Assembly: GCF_001661265.1 (NCBI RefSeq)
Contig: NW_017566998.1
Span: forward strand, 124,001 to 188,000
DNA length: 64,000 nucleotides
Direction: 5' to 3'
Origin: Saitoella complicata NRRL Y-17804
Lineage: Eukaryota > Ascomycota > Saitoellomycetes > Saitoellales > Saitoellaceae
The notes beneath the pieces were generated by a model, which did no database searches, was not told where the DNA came from, and worked only from the letters and a program-made list of their open reading frames with translations. Positions 35,522 to 46,600 of the stretch are shown piece by piece. Numbering within the stretch: position 1 is the first letter of the stretch; each line of letters opens with the position of its first letter. The translations under genes and the position numbers were made by a program.

Positions 35522-36956
35522 CTATGCCTTCCCCTTCTTCTCTTCCTCCTTCTCCGGCAACCACGAGTACAGAAACTTAATCACCCGCTCATTCTTCTCC
35601 CTCATAATCCTCTCCGTTACCATATCTCCCAATTTCTTCGACAACACTGTTCTCACCTTCTCCTCATCCAACTCGCCAACATTGACGACCTCCGCAGAAA
35701 TCTCGTCGTTGTCCAGAGTTCGGATTGCTACCATGAGTGCATCCAGGCACTTCTCGACTTCGTTCGTCTTTCCCTCATCCATTGCGCGTCTCAAAACAAG
35801 TTCGTAGATCTTGAAGTTCGGTAAGAGTAGGAGACGGAGGACATTCGTTCCCATCCCGCTCAAACCCGCGATCGCACCATACTGCGCACCAAGCGTCTTT
35901 TGAGGATCCATGAATACTCTCAACAAGGTCTTCGCAATACGCGACTTCATACTATGATACGCATCCGCGAAACGGTTGATGATGTAGTGAATGATACTTG
36001 CCGCCAAATCCCGGACAGCACACTGTTCCCTTCCTGTAGCAGCCGCCTCCTCTACCGATGTCGGACCAAGCTTGTTGCCGACAAGACACGTTAGAATAGA
36101 CGGCATGAGGTTCGTGATATATGGATCGATGTAGAGATTTGGGTTCCGAAGAAGTGCGTGGGCGGTGTGTAGCATCATCTCCAATGTCAACAGATCCTTC
36201 AATCCATGTGTAATCTTCTCCGCAATGAAGCTCGTAAAGTACGGGATAAGTTGATGGAGACCAGGGTCATTTTGTAGAGACGAGATCGCTGCGGAACGAG
36301 CGGCGGGATCGGTGGGGTTTGTGAGCGCTTCGGTTGCGCGTTCGAAGTAGAGGGAGAGTTCGCGGGAGATGACGTGTTTTACGAGGGGTTTGGTGGTGGT
36401 GTCGGTTGGGAGGGCTTGGTTTCTTGATGCACCGTTTGTTGGTGGGCCAGTAAGGGGTTTCCCGGAGTCTGAAGGCGTTGGGTTTTGTGGGATTGCGGGC
36501 TGTACTCCCTCGATTGCGAGCCAATGCGCTGTGTGAACTCGTTAGAGCCTGCCCAAGCAGGAAGTCTTTGAACTACACACCTTTCAAGGATACATCCCGA
36601 GGAACTTTAGGTAGAGGCATATTCATCACCTTCTCGAACTCCACTTCCTCGTCGTCCAGATAGTATAACTGTCCACTTCCGTACGCCGCTTCCTTGAACT
36701 TCAGTGGTCTGCTCGAGCTGTACCCGTATAGAGGCTCCACATTCAGCACCCGCAGCGCATGATTGATATCTTGTGTTGTCATCGTCGTCCGTTTTGCGTG
36801 TCGCATGAACTTGAGAGCCTCCTGGACGACTTCATGGATGCGGTATTCGACGTCCATCGCAAGCGCCTTCGCAACGTCGTCATTGAGGTTTGTGATTCCG
36901 AGAGATTCTGCTACGTCCTTGACCGTATCCGGCGACCATACTGTAAGAGCCGCCAT
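35522..36956 (-). CDS. TAF6: TFIID/SAGA subunit TAF6
   Basis: Exons 36956-36581 and 36528-35522; 460 residues. The N-terminus [20 protein letters not shown] through [20 protein letters not shown] is a histone fold of the TAF6 type, which pairs with TAF9. [17 protein letters not shown] is the conserved motif after it. The C-terminal HEAT-like domain starts at [20 protein letters not shown] and includes [20 protein letters not shown] and [23 protein letters not shown]6 is a core subunit of TFIID and SAGA. Length is near that of the yeast protein. Confidence 0.96.
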
Positions 36957-37258
36957 GCTTCTGCGATCGTTTATGATAGGGTTGTCTGTTTGTACTCGTC
37001 GACGTTACAGGGACCTCGCGTGAGCAACGCGTGCAGGTGGAGCGACCGCAGCTGTTCACCGAAGTTACCAATCAAGTAACTCCTGCAAAAGAATTATCTA
37101 CAAACTCAATCCCAGCATTTCCTGTATCGATTGACTCGAGATTTGGACAATCAGCGCCTGCAACATCCTGCACTGCCCTCTCGGCTTCAGTCACCCGAGC
37201 ACGTTAACGTGAACGTTACTGCTACGGTCAAATCGAAAACTCCAAATAAAAGTGAACA
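36957..37258. promoter_or_regulatory. Divergent promoter region, TAF6 / small membrane protein
   Basis: 302 bp between divergent starts. Nothing further is recognisable beyond short chance frames. Confidence 0.45.
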
Positions 37259-37645
37259 ATGGTACAGGTACCAAACAAACCCAAGGCTATTGCTCTTGGA
37301 TGGACCGCTGTTCTCGCAGGTGCGTCTCTTTTCTCGTCTTTTCTGTCTTCCTCTCCGTCCTTAACAAGGCTTGGATTAGTTGGTTTCAGCATCCTCTACT
37401 TCGCTAAAGAAGAAATTGCAGCCCGTCGAAAGCGAGAGCTCGACGGGTGGCATCGCCTAGACTACGAGGAGCGAAAGTCAATGGGTAGGGTAAGTCCGGC
37501 GCAGCCACATGACCAGGATCCAACGGGAAATCCAAGTATGGAGGCTGGAGCACAGGATGGTGCGAGTGGTGGAATGGGGAGGAGACATGACGATCCGGCG
37601 TCAAAGAGGTTAATTGGAGGACGGATGTCGGGTGATCGTCTGTGA
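37259..37645 (+). CDS. Small membrane protein of unknown function (108 or 128 aa)
   Basis: ATG at 37259, stop at 37645. MVQVPNKPKAIALGWTAVLA leads into a hydrophobic region and then a Lys/Arg/Glu-rich cytosolic-type tail (YFAKEEIAARRKRELDGWHR). An intron-like segment at 37320-37379 (GTGCGT..TTAG, 60 bp) is in frame and free of stops. Splicing gives 108 residues with one merged hydrophobic segment; retention gives 128 with two short ones. It is probably an ER or mitochondrial membrane protein. I do not recognise the family. Confidence 0.6.
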   Translation: MVQVPNKPKAIALGWTAVLAGASLFSSFLSSSPSLTRLGLVGFSILYFAKEEIAARRKRELDGWHRLDYEERKSMGRVSPAQPHDQDPTGNPSMEAGAQDGASGGMGRRHDDPASKRLIGGRMSGDRL

Positions 37646-39709
37646 GGGATGGGAGTTGGGGTCATGGGGCGGCGTCTTGTACGTTATTGGATATCATTAA
37701 TCCCGGGCATGGGATTCATAAGAGATGAGACAATATCTGTCGTTGATTCCATCAGTTAGTTGTTTTGATGGGAATGCGGACAAAGGTCTTGCAAGATTCG
37801 TGTGGCAGGGTATTTGAATGTGTATCGTTCCATGAAGTCTGGGTCCGTGCTAGACCCTCGCATCAACTGCATACCAAAGTCATACCAAAACCTTCTGTTC
37901 AATTAACAGGAACACTAACGTGCAACCGGTCTTTGTGTAGTATGCCTTGTATGGGAGGCGTTACTCGCAGGTTCGATATCGGCATCAGTGGAGTTAGAAG
38001 GATAGAGTTTTCATTGCCAAGTTCATTCTGATAGTACGTACGTAGTTCATCCGTGCAGCTACACTACCATGGAAATGCGTTATGTCAAGGACAAGAGAGA
38101 CTCGCTCTTACACGCACGGGAATTGGAATGCTCATTGATGGAGGTAAGGTTCTGGTATAAAACGTTCGATTGTTGTCTAACAAGAACATGGCGAGAAAAG
38201 AAAGTTCCCACTAAAGCCCCATCTAGAAGGAAATGAAAGTAATGCTCTGCTGCTGCTGCCGCTGCGGTGACCTATAAGGTCATAATGTTTTGTGTGACAA
38301 CGTTAGTCACTGCCGTGCAAGACGCAAAGGACAAGCTTGAGTACAAGACATACCAATGATAGATTGGCTCAAGGCGACGTTCGCATAATTATAAGTCCCA
38401 GACGTGAGACCGGAAGACGTATACATTGCTGAGCAGTTTCCGTTTTGGCTTTGAGTCATGTAACACCATTCGAGGGGAACCACCAATAGCTAGGGTCACC
38501 CGCTACATCATGTCAGCCCTCGGCGTAAGTGCCTCCCGAGGCCATATTCACTTTACCTTCTCGGTGTATCTTTGCAGTGGGCGAGCTGTCGCGCTCGCAT
38601 TTTCCCAAACATAACGGCCGCCTATAGTCATGGATCCGGTCAAGTAAACCCGAATCCGCTGCTAATATTGCCAAGATATGCGCCACTGTTCCACTGCCGA
38701 TGGCGAGCCCAAACACGCCTGAACTGAACTTTGCTCGATCTACCTTGCAAATAACGTGTTCCATCAACGTGCACTCGCAGTAGCTGCTGGGGCCGTTCCG
38801 CGCGGAGGGTTTAGTGCGCTATCACTAGCGCGGGCACGTCCCGCGTTGCCGTTCCCAACGAACGCTGAATACAAACATTACCTCGTACTCAGTTTTGTCA
38901 GAGCAGCTGCCGCTGCCTACCGCTGTCCTATCGGGTACTTGAGGCTTCCAATTTAGACGACCAACATCCTGTATCAGCGAGTTTCCCCACCGCAGCCGGC
39001 GGCTTGACCTGATCGTGTCAGTTGTGTCACGATAACGTAGAGCCTTGGTATAGTGTTTAAGAGCGACCTGATAATCTAGGTACTGCTGAGCCAGCTGACA
39101 CAGCTGGGGGTCCGGTAACCGCTGCTGAAGGGATACATAATACCTGGCGTCTCAATGGCTGACAAGGACAACGAAGTCCGATCTGGCGTGGGAAAAGACG
39201 ACCAGAACGGTAAATGCCTAGCTATAGGAGACCACCGGTGTCCTTCGGACCTATACAGGAAATCTGGAACTTGATGACAAGTGAACCATATGTAGTTCGG
39301 GCATATCTGATTGAGCTCGGCAAGAGGCATACGTCTATTAATTGGCAATTGTTTCACACGCAAGCAGCTTTTACATCAATACCGTTATGGTTATCCAGTG
39401 TTTTTTTTCTCCTTCTAGACGCCGACATGGACACCATGACCCAGTTTCAATTGGATCAATTGTCACAGATACATCAACTAGGCCGTCGACATCTCGTGGA
39501 CAACGTCATCTTCGTCGCCTTCAGGCAGGTAGAACATTTTCAAGAACGGTCTCATGGGAAATAGTGAGTCTCTCAGATCCAAGGACTAGATTTCTGTCGG
39601 AAGGAGACATCTAAGTGCATATGGTGAACATGGTATACCTGGTATCTGCCAACGTTGTTGTCTTTGCCGCGATGGATACCGCGAACGTCACCCAACATCG
39701 ACCTGCAGC
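37646..39709. other. Gene-poor stretch, 2.06 kb
   Basis: Only short overlapping frames occur on both strands (longest 116 codons at 39214-39564), with no coding pattern or family similarity that I can see. I find no terminal repeats matching the transposon island and no LTR pair. The right part must include the promoter of the glutathione-transferase gene. Confidence 0.5.
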
Positions 39710-40979
39710 ATGAACCGTACAACACTCGCAAACATCCTCAGGGCCCGCTACCGTCTCGAACAGCAGGTCAGAACCATGGCCACTGTACTTGAAAAGAAAG
39801 AGGGGTTCAAGATTCCTGATGGGGCCTGGCACAATGTGATTGCGCCCGATGGACCTTATCTTCCCAAGGCTGGACGATATCATCTGTATATCGGTACGAC
39901 GTGACCGGCGAGTACGTCAAACATGAAGCTAACTTGCTTTTGTAGGACTCTTCTGTCCCTTTGTATGGCGAACCCGACAGCTGGTGTTCGCGACTGACCA
40001 ATCTGACAGGCTCACCGCGCAAACCTCATCCGTCATCTGAAAGGCCTGACGGACATGATCGACATTTCCATCGTCAAGCCCTACCCCAAAGGCGACGAGA
40101 ACGGTTGGCCAGGATGGAAATTCCCTACGTCGAACGAGGAGTACCCCAGTGCGACGGTAGACAAAATCTTTGGCGAGGATTACATGCACAAGATCTACTT
40201 CAGGGCGGATAAAGACTACAAAGGACGGTACAGTGTGCCAGTCTTGTGGGACAAAGAGACAAACACGATCGTAAACAACGTATGTATCTTCGACGTACTC
40301 TTGTTACGTACTGATGACATAGACAGGAATCCCATGAGATCCTCCGCTTCCTCAATACCGCCTTCAACACCATCCTCCCCGATCCTTACGCCTCCAAAGA
40401 CTTCTACCCAACCCATCTCCGTTCCCGCATCGATGAGTTTAGCCAATGGATGCAACGTGACCTCAATACAGGCGTCTACAAAGCCGGTTTTGCCAACGAT
40501 CAAGAAGCGTATGATAAAGCCGTCATCGCACCCTTCGACGCTCTAAACGAACTCGAGAAGATCATCTCCGAGTCAGGAGGCCCGTATATCTTGGGCAAAG
40601 AGCTGACGGAGGTCGATCTGAGACTGTACCCGACCCTGATCCGTTTCGACACGGTGTACGTGCAGCACTTCAAGTGCAATCTGGGCACGATCAGACATGA
40701 TTACCCGTGGCTGAACAACTGGATGAGGAACTTGTATTGGAACGTTGAGGGGTTCAAAGAGACCACGGATTTTAAGCACATCAAGGAGAACGTATGCGTA
40801 ATCCCGGGTGAGTGTTGAGTGTCAAGAGCTGACATAAAGCGTAGTACACGAAAAGCCATTACGACATCAATCCAAAGGCTATCACCCCGATGGGTCCTAT
40901 TCCTGATGTAGAGGAAGGAGTGGAGGACTGGTCCAGGCTGAGGGTTGGTGCGGTGATGCTGCCGAACAGCACGCAGTGA
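39710..40979 (+). CDS. ECM4: Glutathionyl-hydroquinone reductase / omega-class glutathione transferase (Ecm4/Gto family)
   Basis: Five exons: 39710-39893, 39946-39962, 40010-40279, 40327-40791 and 40845-40979; 356 residues. The N-terminal block DGPYLPKAGRYHLYIGLFCP and then AHRANLIRHLKGLTDMI match the family signature around the catalytic Cys. Here the motif is C-P-F-A-H, where C-P-W-A-H is usual. Exon 2 is only 17 nt and encodes GLFCPF, including the catalytic Cys. GWPGWKFPTSNEEYP and SVPVLWDKETNTIVNNESHE (glutathione-binding) and FDTVYVQHFKCNLGTIRHDY follow. These enzymes reduce glutathionyl-quinones or deglutathionylate substrates and are abundant in lignin-degrading fungi. The start could also be the ATG at 39776, which would remove a possible mitochondrial leader. 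Confidence 0.88.
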
Positions 40980-41315
40980 TCGCTTGACTGCTCGAAAGAT
41001 GTTTGGGTATGTCCGATGTGTGATTTCGATCGTACCTTACCACTCAAGGATGGCAGCAAAAGGACATGTTTCCTCATTTTCCCCCAGAGCAATAATAGCC
41101 AAGAATTACGTCCCAAGAATAAACCTTCCTTCATTCCTCCCTCAAAACTCCTAATTAATAGGCAATAGGCTATGAGCGTTCCAATCCAAGAACAAAGAAT
41201 TCCCTACAACAGCCGCCGACACTAACAATGCCAAAAACTCCACAAGCAAGACGACCAGATACCAATGTTCGCCGAAAAACGCCTTCCCTCCCTCAACTTC
41301 CACTTTCGCATAATC
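40980..41315. other. Convergent intergenic region, 336 bp
   Basis: This lies between the 3' ends of the glutathione-transferase gene and OPI1. I see nothing beyond presumed 3' untranslated regions. Confidence 0.4.
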
Positions 41316-43103
41316 TTACACCTCCTTCTTCATCTCCACCTCCTCCTCCCCCATCGATTGATCCCCATCCCTCTCCTCCCTCTCCATCAACAACCCCCTA
41401 ACCCCACCCATCCCCGGCTGCCACTCTTCTGTGAGAACATCCCCCCTACTCCTCCCCAACCTCTCACACCACTCATCAGCCCTCTCCAAAACCTCAGCAA
41501 CAATCCCCGTAACACCCCAAAGACAATCCAAACTCTCTTTCGCCAAGGTCAAAACACGGCCTGCACTCCTCTCCTCCGGACTCGGCCCGTGGTGTCCATT
41601 GAGATGGCCGTGAGGTTGTGAGACGGGGTCTTGTGCTTGTGCCACCGCAGCCCAGCGTCCCGGTAAGGACAACACATACGCCCTAACCCTCCCCCTCGCA
41701 GGTTCTGGCAGAGATGCACCGGCGTAATGCGACACAACACCAACGACCTTCCTCAACGTCTCAACAATATCCTGCTTAATCACCGCCACCCTCCGACTCA
41801 ACTCCGTGCTCTGCGCGACTGCCCCCTCATTCCCTCTTCCCATTGTCCCACCTCCCACATTCGAGAACGAGACCAATAAACTCTGGAGTGTGGATATGGT
41901 GGCAGCGAGATGGTCATTCGCGTATCGGAGCCACTGAAGGCAGTAACGGAGGCTTTTTAGAGATTCCTCGGACATCGCTGCGCCCAAGCCGCCGGCACCG
42001 ACGAGGACGGTTTGCCAGCGGGACGGGGAGTTCCGGGTTGTGAGTTCGGTCGAGGTTTGGGGGATTGTGGCAAGTTCGAGGTTGGTGGAGGTGGAGGTAA
42101 GGGGTGATGTTTGGGGGTCGTCGGTGCGTTTGCGTTTGTGCGATGAGGTCGGGGTGGGAGCGGTGGGCGTGCGTGCCTCCGGATACTCCTGCCCATAGCC
42201 ATTCCTTTCACGGCGGTGCTCTGCAACCGGTGCCGGTGCCAGTTCCGGTCTTGGTTGCGTCGGCTGCGAATACCTCCTCTCAATCTGTACACACTCATCA
42301 GCGAAAGATTCAGACTAACGCCTTGGAGTGCATACCGTGTCCAAACCCCTACAAAGAATATCATCGAACGGCCTCACCACGGGTCTGGCAACACTCTCCA
42401 CCATCTCCGCTCCATACTTGAACACATTACTCATATTCTTTCCACCTTCGTATGCGCGGACAGCGGTAGAAACGACCGGGTATGTCGACACCCTAGAAAC
42501 AAACCCTTCTTCTTGGACATGTCGTGGTCCAGGACGGGGGTGAGTGTGGGGAATGGTTGCTGGGGATTGAGTGTGTCGTGAATCCAAATCTGTGCAAACT
42601 CTCATTAGCCAATTGCAAACTAAGCATCGGGCGAGGGAGAAACCACCTGCTCGTAAACTTCCCAAAGCTTCCGCTGCCAACCTAACGTCTGGATCCTCCA
42701 TACTAACCCCACTCGTGAAACTCATTTGGTCGTCATCCCTTCCTCCACCTGCATAACTCGTACCGGCGGTACTTCCGTCATCGAGACTCCATACACTCTC
42801 AGTTCTGGGCGTAGCCAACGAGGGAGGACCAGGGTCGCAGAGGCTCTGGATACTCAGTGTCCGGCTAGGGAGTGGGAGTGGAAGGCCGGGGTGGGGACGG
42901 TGGGAGAGGGAGGGAGGGGCGGAGGAGGGGGTGGGGGCGTCGGATGTTGGAGGTGAAGCGTAGGCGGATATTGTCAGGGGTAGTGGTAAATGTGATGGGT
43001 GTTCGGGCTTGATGAAGGGGTCGTAGTCGTGGTCGTGGTCGGGGGAGGACGAAGGATCGGTTTTGGAGTTCACCAGTGGAGGGAGGATTGGTGGTGGTTC
43101 CAT
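41316..43103 (-). CDS. OPI1: Opi1-family transcriptional repressor of phospholipid synthesis
   Basis: Exons 43103-42647, 42589-42336 and 42284-41316; 559 residues. A Pro/Ser-rich head precedes DPDVRLAAEALGSLRA, then EGFVSRVSTYPVVSTAVRAY and FKYGAEMVESVARPVVRPF. Near the C-terminus come SLKSLRYCLQWLRYANDHLA and VVGVVSHYAGASLPEPARGR. These blocks in this order are the Opi1 signature. In yeast Opi1 is held at the ER by phosphatidic acid and Scs2. When inositol is present it enters the nucleus and represses INO1-type genes through Ino2. I do not see a clear FFAT motif. The first intron is 57 bp, in frame and without a stop, so retention would still code. Confidence 0.88.
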
Positions 43104-43458
43104 CTCCGCAATCGTAGTTGACAGAAGAGCGTCGCTGACTGTTTGAAGGGAGGTAAGAGGGGATGTATGCTGGATGTATGCGCTGCACCGGCGCGGTTGG
43201 ATGACAGACGACGGATAGGGACCGCAACTGATAAATGATGCGATGGGTGTGTACCGACCGCGTGCGACGATAGTGGAAGAAGTCGATGAGCTGTATGACC
43301 TGTGCCAGACGTAAGCGAGCTGTCTCTGGCTAAACAACAGCTTGTCAAATGGTTATGGTGTTGACCTTCCTCCAGCCAGGCAGGGTTGGTTGGCTGTACA
43401 CCCGCATTTTAGCCGCTGACATGTGATTGCGGCGAGAGACGTCCAAACAGCGACGAAA
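43104..43458. promoter_or_regulatory. Divergent promoter region, OPI1 / Mmc1-like gene
   Basis: 355 bp between divergent starts. No TATA box or inositol-response-like CATGTG element is obvious. The OPI1 frame stays open upstream to about 43337, so its start could be earlier. Confidence 0.4.
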
Positions 43459-45237
43459 ATGCGATCCTCGACAATTTGCACAAGGGCGTTGAGGAATGGT
43501 ACCCTGAGATTGCGCTGTGGGCCAATCCCATCTACGAGGCTCGTTGGGGCTCAATCGCCTCTGATCAGAGGCCTGGGAGCGAAGACGGGCGCGGTCGATG
43601 GGAAGCAAAGAAGATGGCAGTCCTCCGCAGCCGCTTCTCAGCCTGTTGTGGGTATCGAACCGATCGCGGCTGTTGATCCTACCCTTGATATCACGTCCGT
43701 CCTACGCCAAGCCTCACAAGAATTCCCCGACCAATCTCTGCATAACGACATCTCCCTCGCCCTCACGCACCTCATAAACCCCTCCCACCCCCTCCGCATC
43801 GCCATAACCCCCCTCTCCCCCACCGATCCCTCATCCACCACCTCCAGTCTCCTCGACGCGATCCTCGTAGACCCCCTGAGTGGTACATCGAAGCATCTCT
43901 ATCAACGACACCGCACAACAGCCGAAGGAACACTCATCCGTTACGGACCCGTCGCGACACTCAACCCCCTCTGCGAGGAACACGGCGCCCTATCCGTCCT
44001 CGAAATCCCTCATCCGTTCTTGCAGAGACATAATTTGGAGATTGTCGAGCTTCCTGCACCCAGCCCCAAATTACTCGCGGAGATTATTCCGACGTATACG
44101 AAAACTGTGTATACGACCACCTCCCCCGCCGCATTCTACGCATTTACCCCGACTCCCACTCTGTCCGAGGTTGTGTTGGACATTGATCCCGCATCTCACA
44201 CCCTCCTTAAGACCGCGGGGGAGGGACGGTATGTCGTGAGCGCCCACACGGCCTTAACCGCAGCCGGGGCACTAGAACTCAGTCCCGCGAACGCAAGCAC
44301 ATACTCTCGAGATTGGTTAGCGTCAAACATCACCCCACTCCTCCACTCCCTCCCTTCCTCGTCAATCCGAGCGTTACTAGACCGAATTATCGCACGGTGC
44401 GAGTTCATCCAAGACGAAGAGCGGAGGATGAGTGCGGTGGCGGAGGTTGGTAAGGGACCAGTTGAGGTACACCAAAAGCGTGTGGAGAGGTTACTCGAAG
44501 CAGGACGTGCGTGGGCCTCAACCGCACACGCCGAACTCGAGCACACCATCACACCCTCCCCGACCGATCCGGACGCAAAGACATTAACCAGACCATCTAT
44601 CCAACCACCACAACCTCTTACCGAGCTCTTCACCGGACGTCTCGCGTTCTGGAAGTTGTTGTGGAGGGTCGACGAGGTTGGGCCGAGTGTGCGGGAGATT
44701 GTGTATGGACAGTTATTGCCGAGGGCGGAGAGGGAGTTGGTGTATCTCTACGGTACGATGGCTTTGCTCAACCCTGACTCTTCCTCTGCTCCCAAGATCG
44801 AGAACAACGTGGAGGAGATCGGGGCAGAATTACGAGCGGCAAGGGCGGAATTGGCGGCAGGACCTACAGATGCCCTCGCCCGTACCGCACAGGGCGCTCT
44901 ACTGAAGGCAGGGACTCTAACGGCTGCCTCGGCCGCATCCTCCGCCATCCTAACTCTCGCCCTCGATTACCACCTCTACCCGTCCCTCTCCCCACTCGCC
45001 CTCGGCCTAGTAACATCACTCTACCTCCTCCAATCCACCTGGCTAGCAGCCAAAACGGATTTCGAGCGCTATTGGAGAGAGATTGGCGCGCAGGCGGTTA
45101 GGAGGGAGGGTGGGAGGTGGGAAAGGGTGGTTAGGGGTGTGCAGAGTGAGGAGGTTAGGGCGTGGAGGGGAGTGGAGGTGGATAAATTGAGAAAGAGTGC
45201 GATATTGGAGCAACTGAGAAGTGCTGTACGCGGTTAA
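43459..45237 (+). CDS. Mitochondrial inner-membrane protein, Mmc1-like (592 aa)
   Basis: Single exon from ATG 43459. The N-terminus MRSSTICTRALRNGTLRLRC is Arg-rich with no acidic residues, a mitochondrial presequence. A soluble matrix-like region follows, including DNLEIVEL-type strands and LTGRLAFWKLLWRVDEVGPS. Near the C-terminus a hydrophobic pair (ASSAILTLALDYHLYPSLSP, LGLVTSLYLLQSTWLA) precedes a basic, Trp-rich tail (DFERYWREIGAQAVRR). The layout fits the fungal Mmc1 family of mitochondrial proteins. I make this assignment from general resemblance, and it should be read as tentative. Confidence 0.6.
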   Translation: MRSSTICTRALRNGTLRLRCGPIPSTRLVGAQSPLIRGLGAKTGAVDGKQRRWQSSAAASQPVVGIEPIAAVDPTLDITSVLRQASQEFPDQSLHNDISLALTHLINPSHPLRIAITPLSPTDPSSTTSSLLDAILVDPLSGTSKHLYQRHRTTAEGTLIRYGPVATLNPLCEEHGALSVLEIPHPFLQRHNLEIVELPAPSPKLLAEIIPTYTKTVYTTTSPAAFYAFTPTPTLSEVVLDIDPASHTLLKTAGEGRYVVSAHTALTAAGALELSPANASTYSRDWLASNITPLLHSLPSSSIRALLDRIIARCEFIQDEERRMSAVAEVGKGPVEVHQKRVERLLEAGRAWASTAHAELEHTITPSPTDPDAKTLTRPSIQPPQPLTELFTGRLAFWKLLWRVDEVGPSVREIVYGQLLPRAERELVYLYGTMALLNPDSSSAPKIENNVEEIGAELRAARAELAAGPTDALARTAQGALLKAGTLTAASAASSAILTLALDYHLYPSLSPLALGLVTSLYLLQSTWLAAKTDFERYWREIGAQAVRREGGRWERVVRGVQSEEVRAWRGVEVDKLRKSAILEQLRSAVRG

Positions 45238-45425
45238 TGTACGGGAAGCAGGAAAACGAGATAAAAATGCATCTGTTGGAGTACAATGGATAATACCGTG
45301 AACTTTACACGAATGAAGAAAAACGCCCCTATGAATACCCTATGACCCGCCATTCGTCTCAAACCCAAAACGCATACACGTACACCACACGCCGGAAACA
45401 ACTCAGAACAATAATCACAGCAGCA

Positions 45426-46084
45426 TCACCGCAAATTCCCCCACTCACAAAACACGATCGCAACGAACGCCCGATACGCCAACGCCCCGATCGTCAACGT
45501 AACCCTAACCCACGTCCTTAACTCCCTCCCCTTCCTCTGCCCCATCAAATCGAGCCCACCATCAATCGTGTCTTCCATCCCGTCTTTACCGGCCGACATG
45601 ACTTTTTTGCCCATGTGCGGGAGGGTGTGCATGTTTACTGGTGGAGGGAGGGAGCGGTCGTTGTCGATGTCGGGATCGCCGGTTTTTTGAGGAGGTTTGG
45701 GGTGGGATTCGTGTTTGTAGTGGAGGGGGAAGGAGCTGGAGTCGTTACTGCCCCTAGAGCTGCCTTGGCTGTTGCTCGAACTGGAGGCAGATATCTTGCC
45801 GGCACTGCTCCTGCTTTCAGGTCTTTTGGTTCGAGGCGTTGCCGGCGTTTCAAAGGACATCTTGGGCTGCTTCTTGGGCTCCTCGCGTGTGATCATCGCA
45901 TTCGCATTCGTATCTGTATCGTACACTTCAAGCTCGACCTCATCCTTGTTCTCCTCTTCTGCCTCTGTATGTGATCTTTTGGGCTGGCCCGAGCGTAGCT
46001 ATAACACAAGAGCTCCTGGTCAGAGCCACTCTCTGTGAGAGCCGTTTATACGCACTCAATAGCTCGTGTTTCCCGTCCCAGCAT
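45426..46084 (-). CDS. Hypothetical protein with C-terminal membrane segment (about 201 aa)
   Basis: The secure part is one exon from about 45998 to the stop at 45426. It is a charged, Ser-rich, disordered region (KRPESRSSAGKISASSSSNS), then HTLPHMGKKVMSAGKDGMED and a terminal hydrophobic segment VTLTIGALAYRAFVAIVF, which suggests a tail-anchored protein. A possible first exon at 46084-46052 with a 53-bp intron is in frame and starts MLGRETRAIEC. That exon would overlap the end of the CsbD-like gene on the same strand in another frame, so the 5' end is uncertain. I do not recognise the family. Confidence 0.5.
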
Positions 46085-46451
46085 GTGCGTAACCTCCCCC
46101 GGTGCTTTGAGCTGCAGACCCGGTGGCCGTCTGGGAGTCTTGACTCGCGGAGATGCGTGCGCCGTGTGTACGTGCTTCGCCAACGCGAACTTTCTCGTCG
46201 TTGCCTGTATGTATTCGTTAGCAAGCACGGAGATGTGGCGCTGACTCAAACATACCTCTGATCTTTCCTTCGATTTTTGAGAGGGTACCGGCTACTTTGT
46301 CACCGAGTGATGGTTTGCCGTGATCAAGCTTGTAACCTGCCGGAACTCCTGATTCGTTGTTCTCCTCCCTCGACCCCTCACTACTCGCACCCAACCCCGC
46401 CGCGCCCTGGGAACCCTTCCATGAGGGCGAGAAATCCTCTGCTGATGACAT
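46056..46451 (-). CDS. CsbD-like small stress protein (114 aa)
   Basis: Exons 46451-46256 and 46204-46056. MSSAEDFSPSWKGSQGAAGL leads to GDKVAGTLSKIEGKIRGNDE plus KVRVGEARTHGA. This Gly/Lys repeat pattern is seen in fungal CsbD-like proteins, which are induced by stress or in stationary phase. The rest is disordered and Ala/Gly/Thr-rich. Its end overlaps a possible first exon of the next gene. Confidence 0.55.
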
Positions 46452-46600
46452 TCCGGTGTTGGTTGACGGTGTTGGTTGTTGGTGGAGATGTATGCTCTTA
46501 CCCCATGGGCCGACTGCCAATGACGTCACCGACCGGTCCGACAGGACTACAACAAACATTAAAACCGTTAATTCGAATAAATCTAAGATGCATCTTCCTC

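Noticed and set aside
37965-37985. GGTTCGA-like tRNA box in the gene-poor stretch
   Set aside because: The following bases do not fit the T-loop consensus and no acceptor stem is visible.
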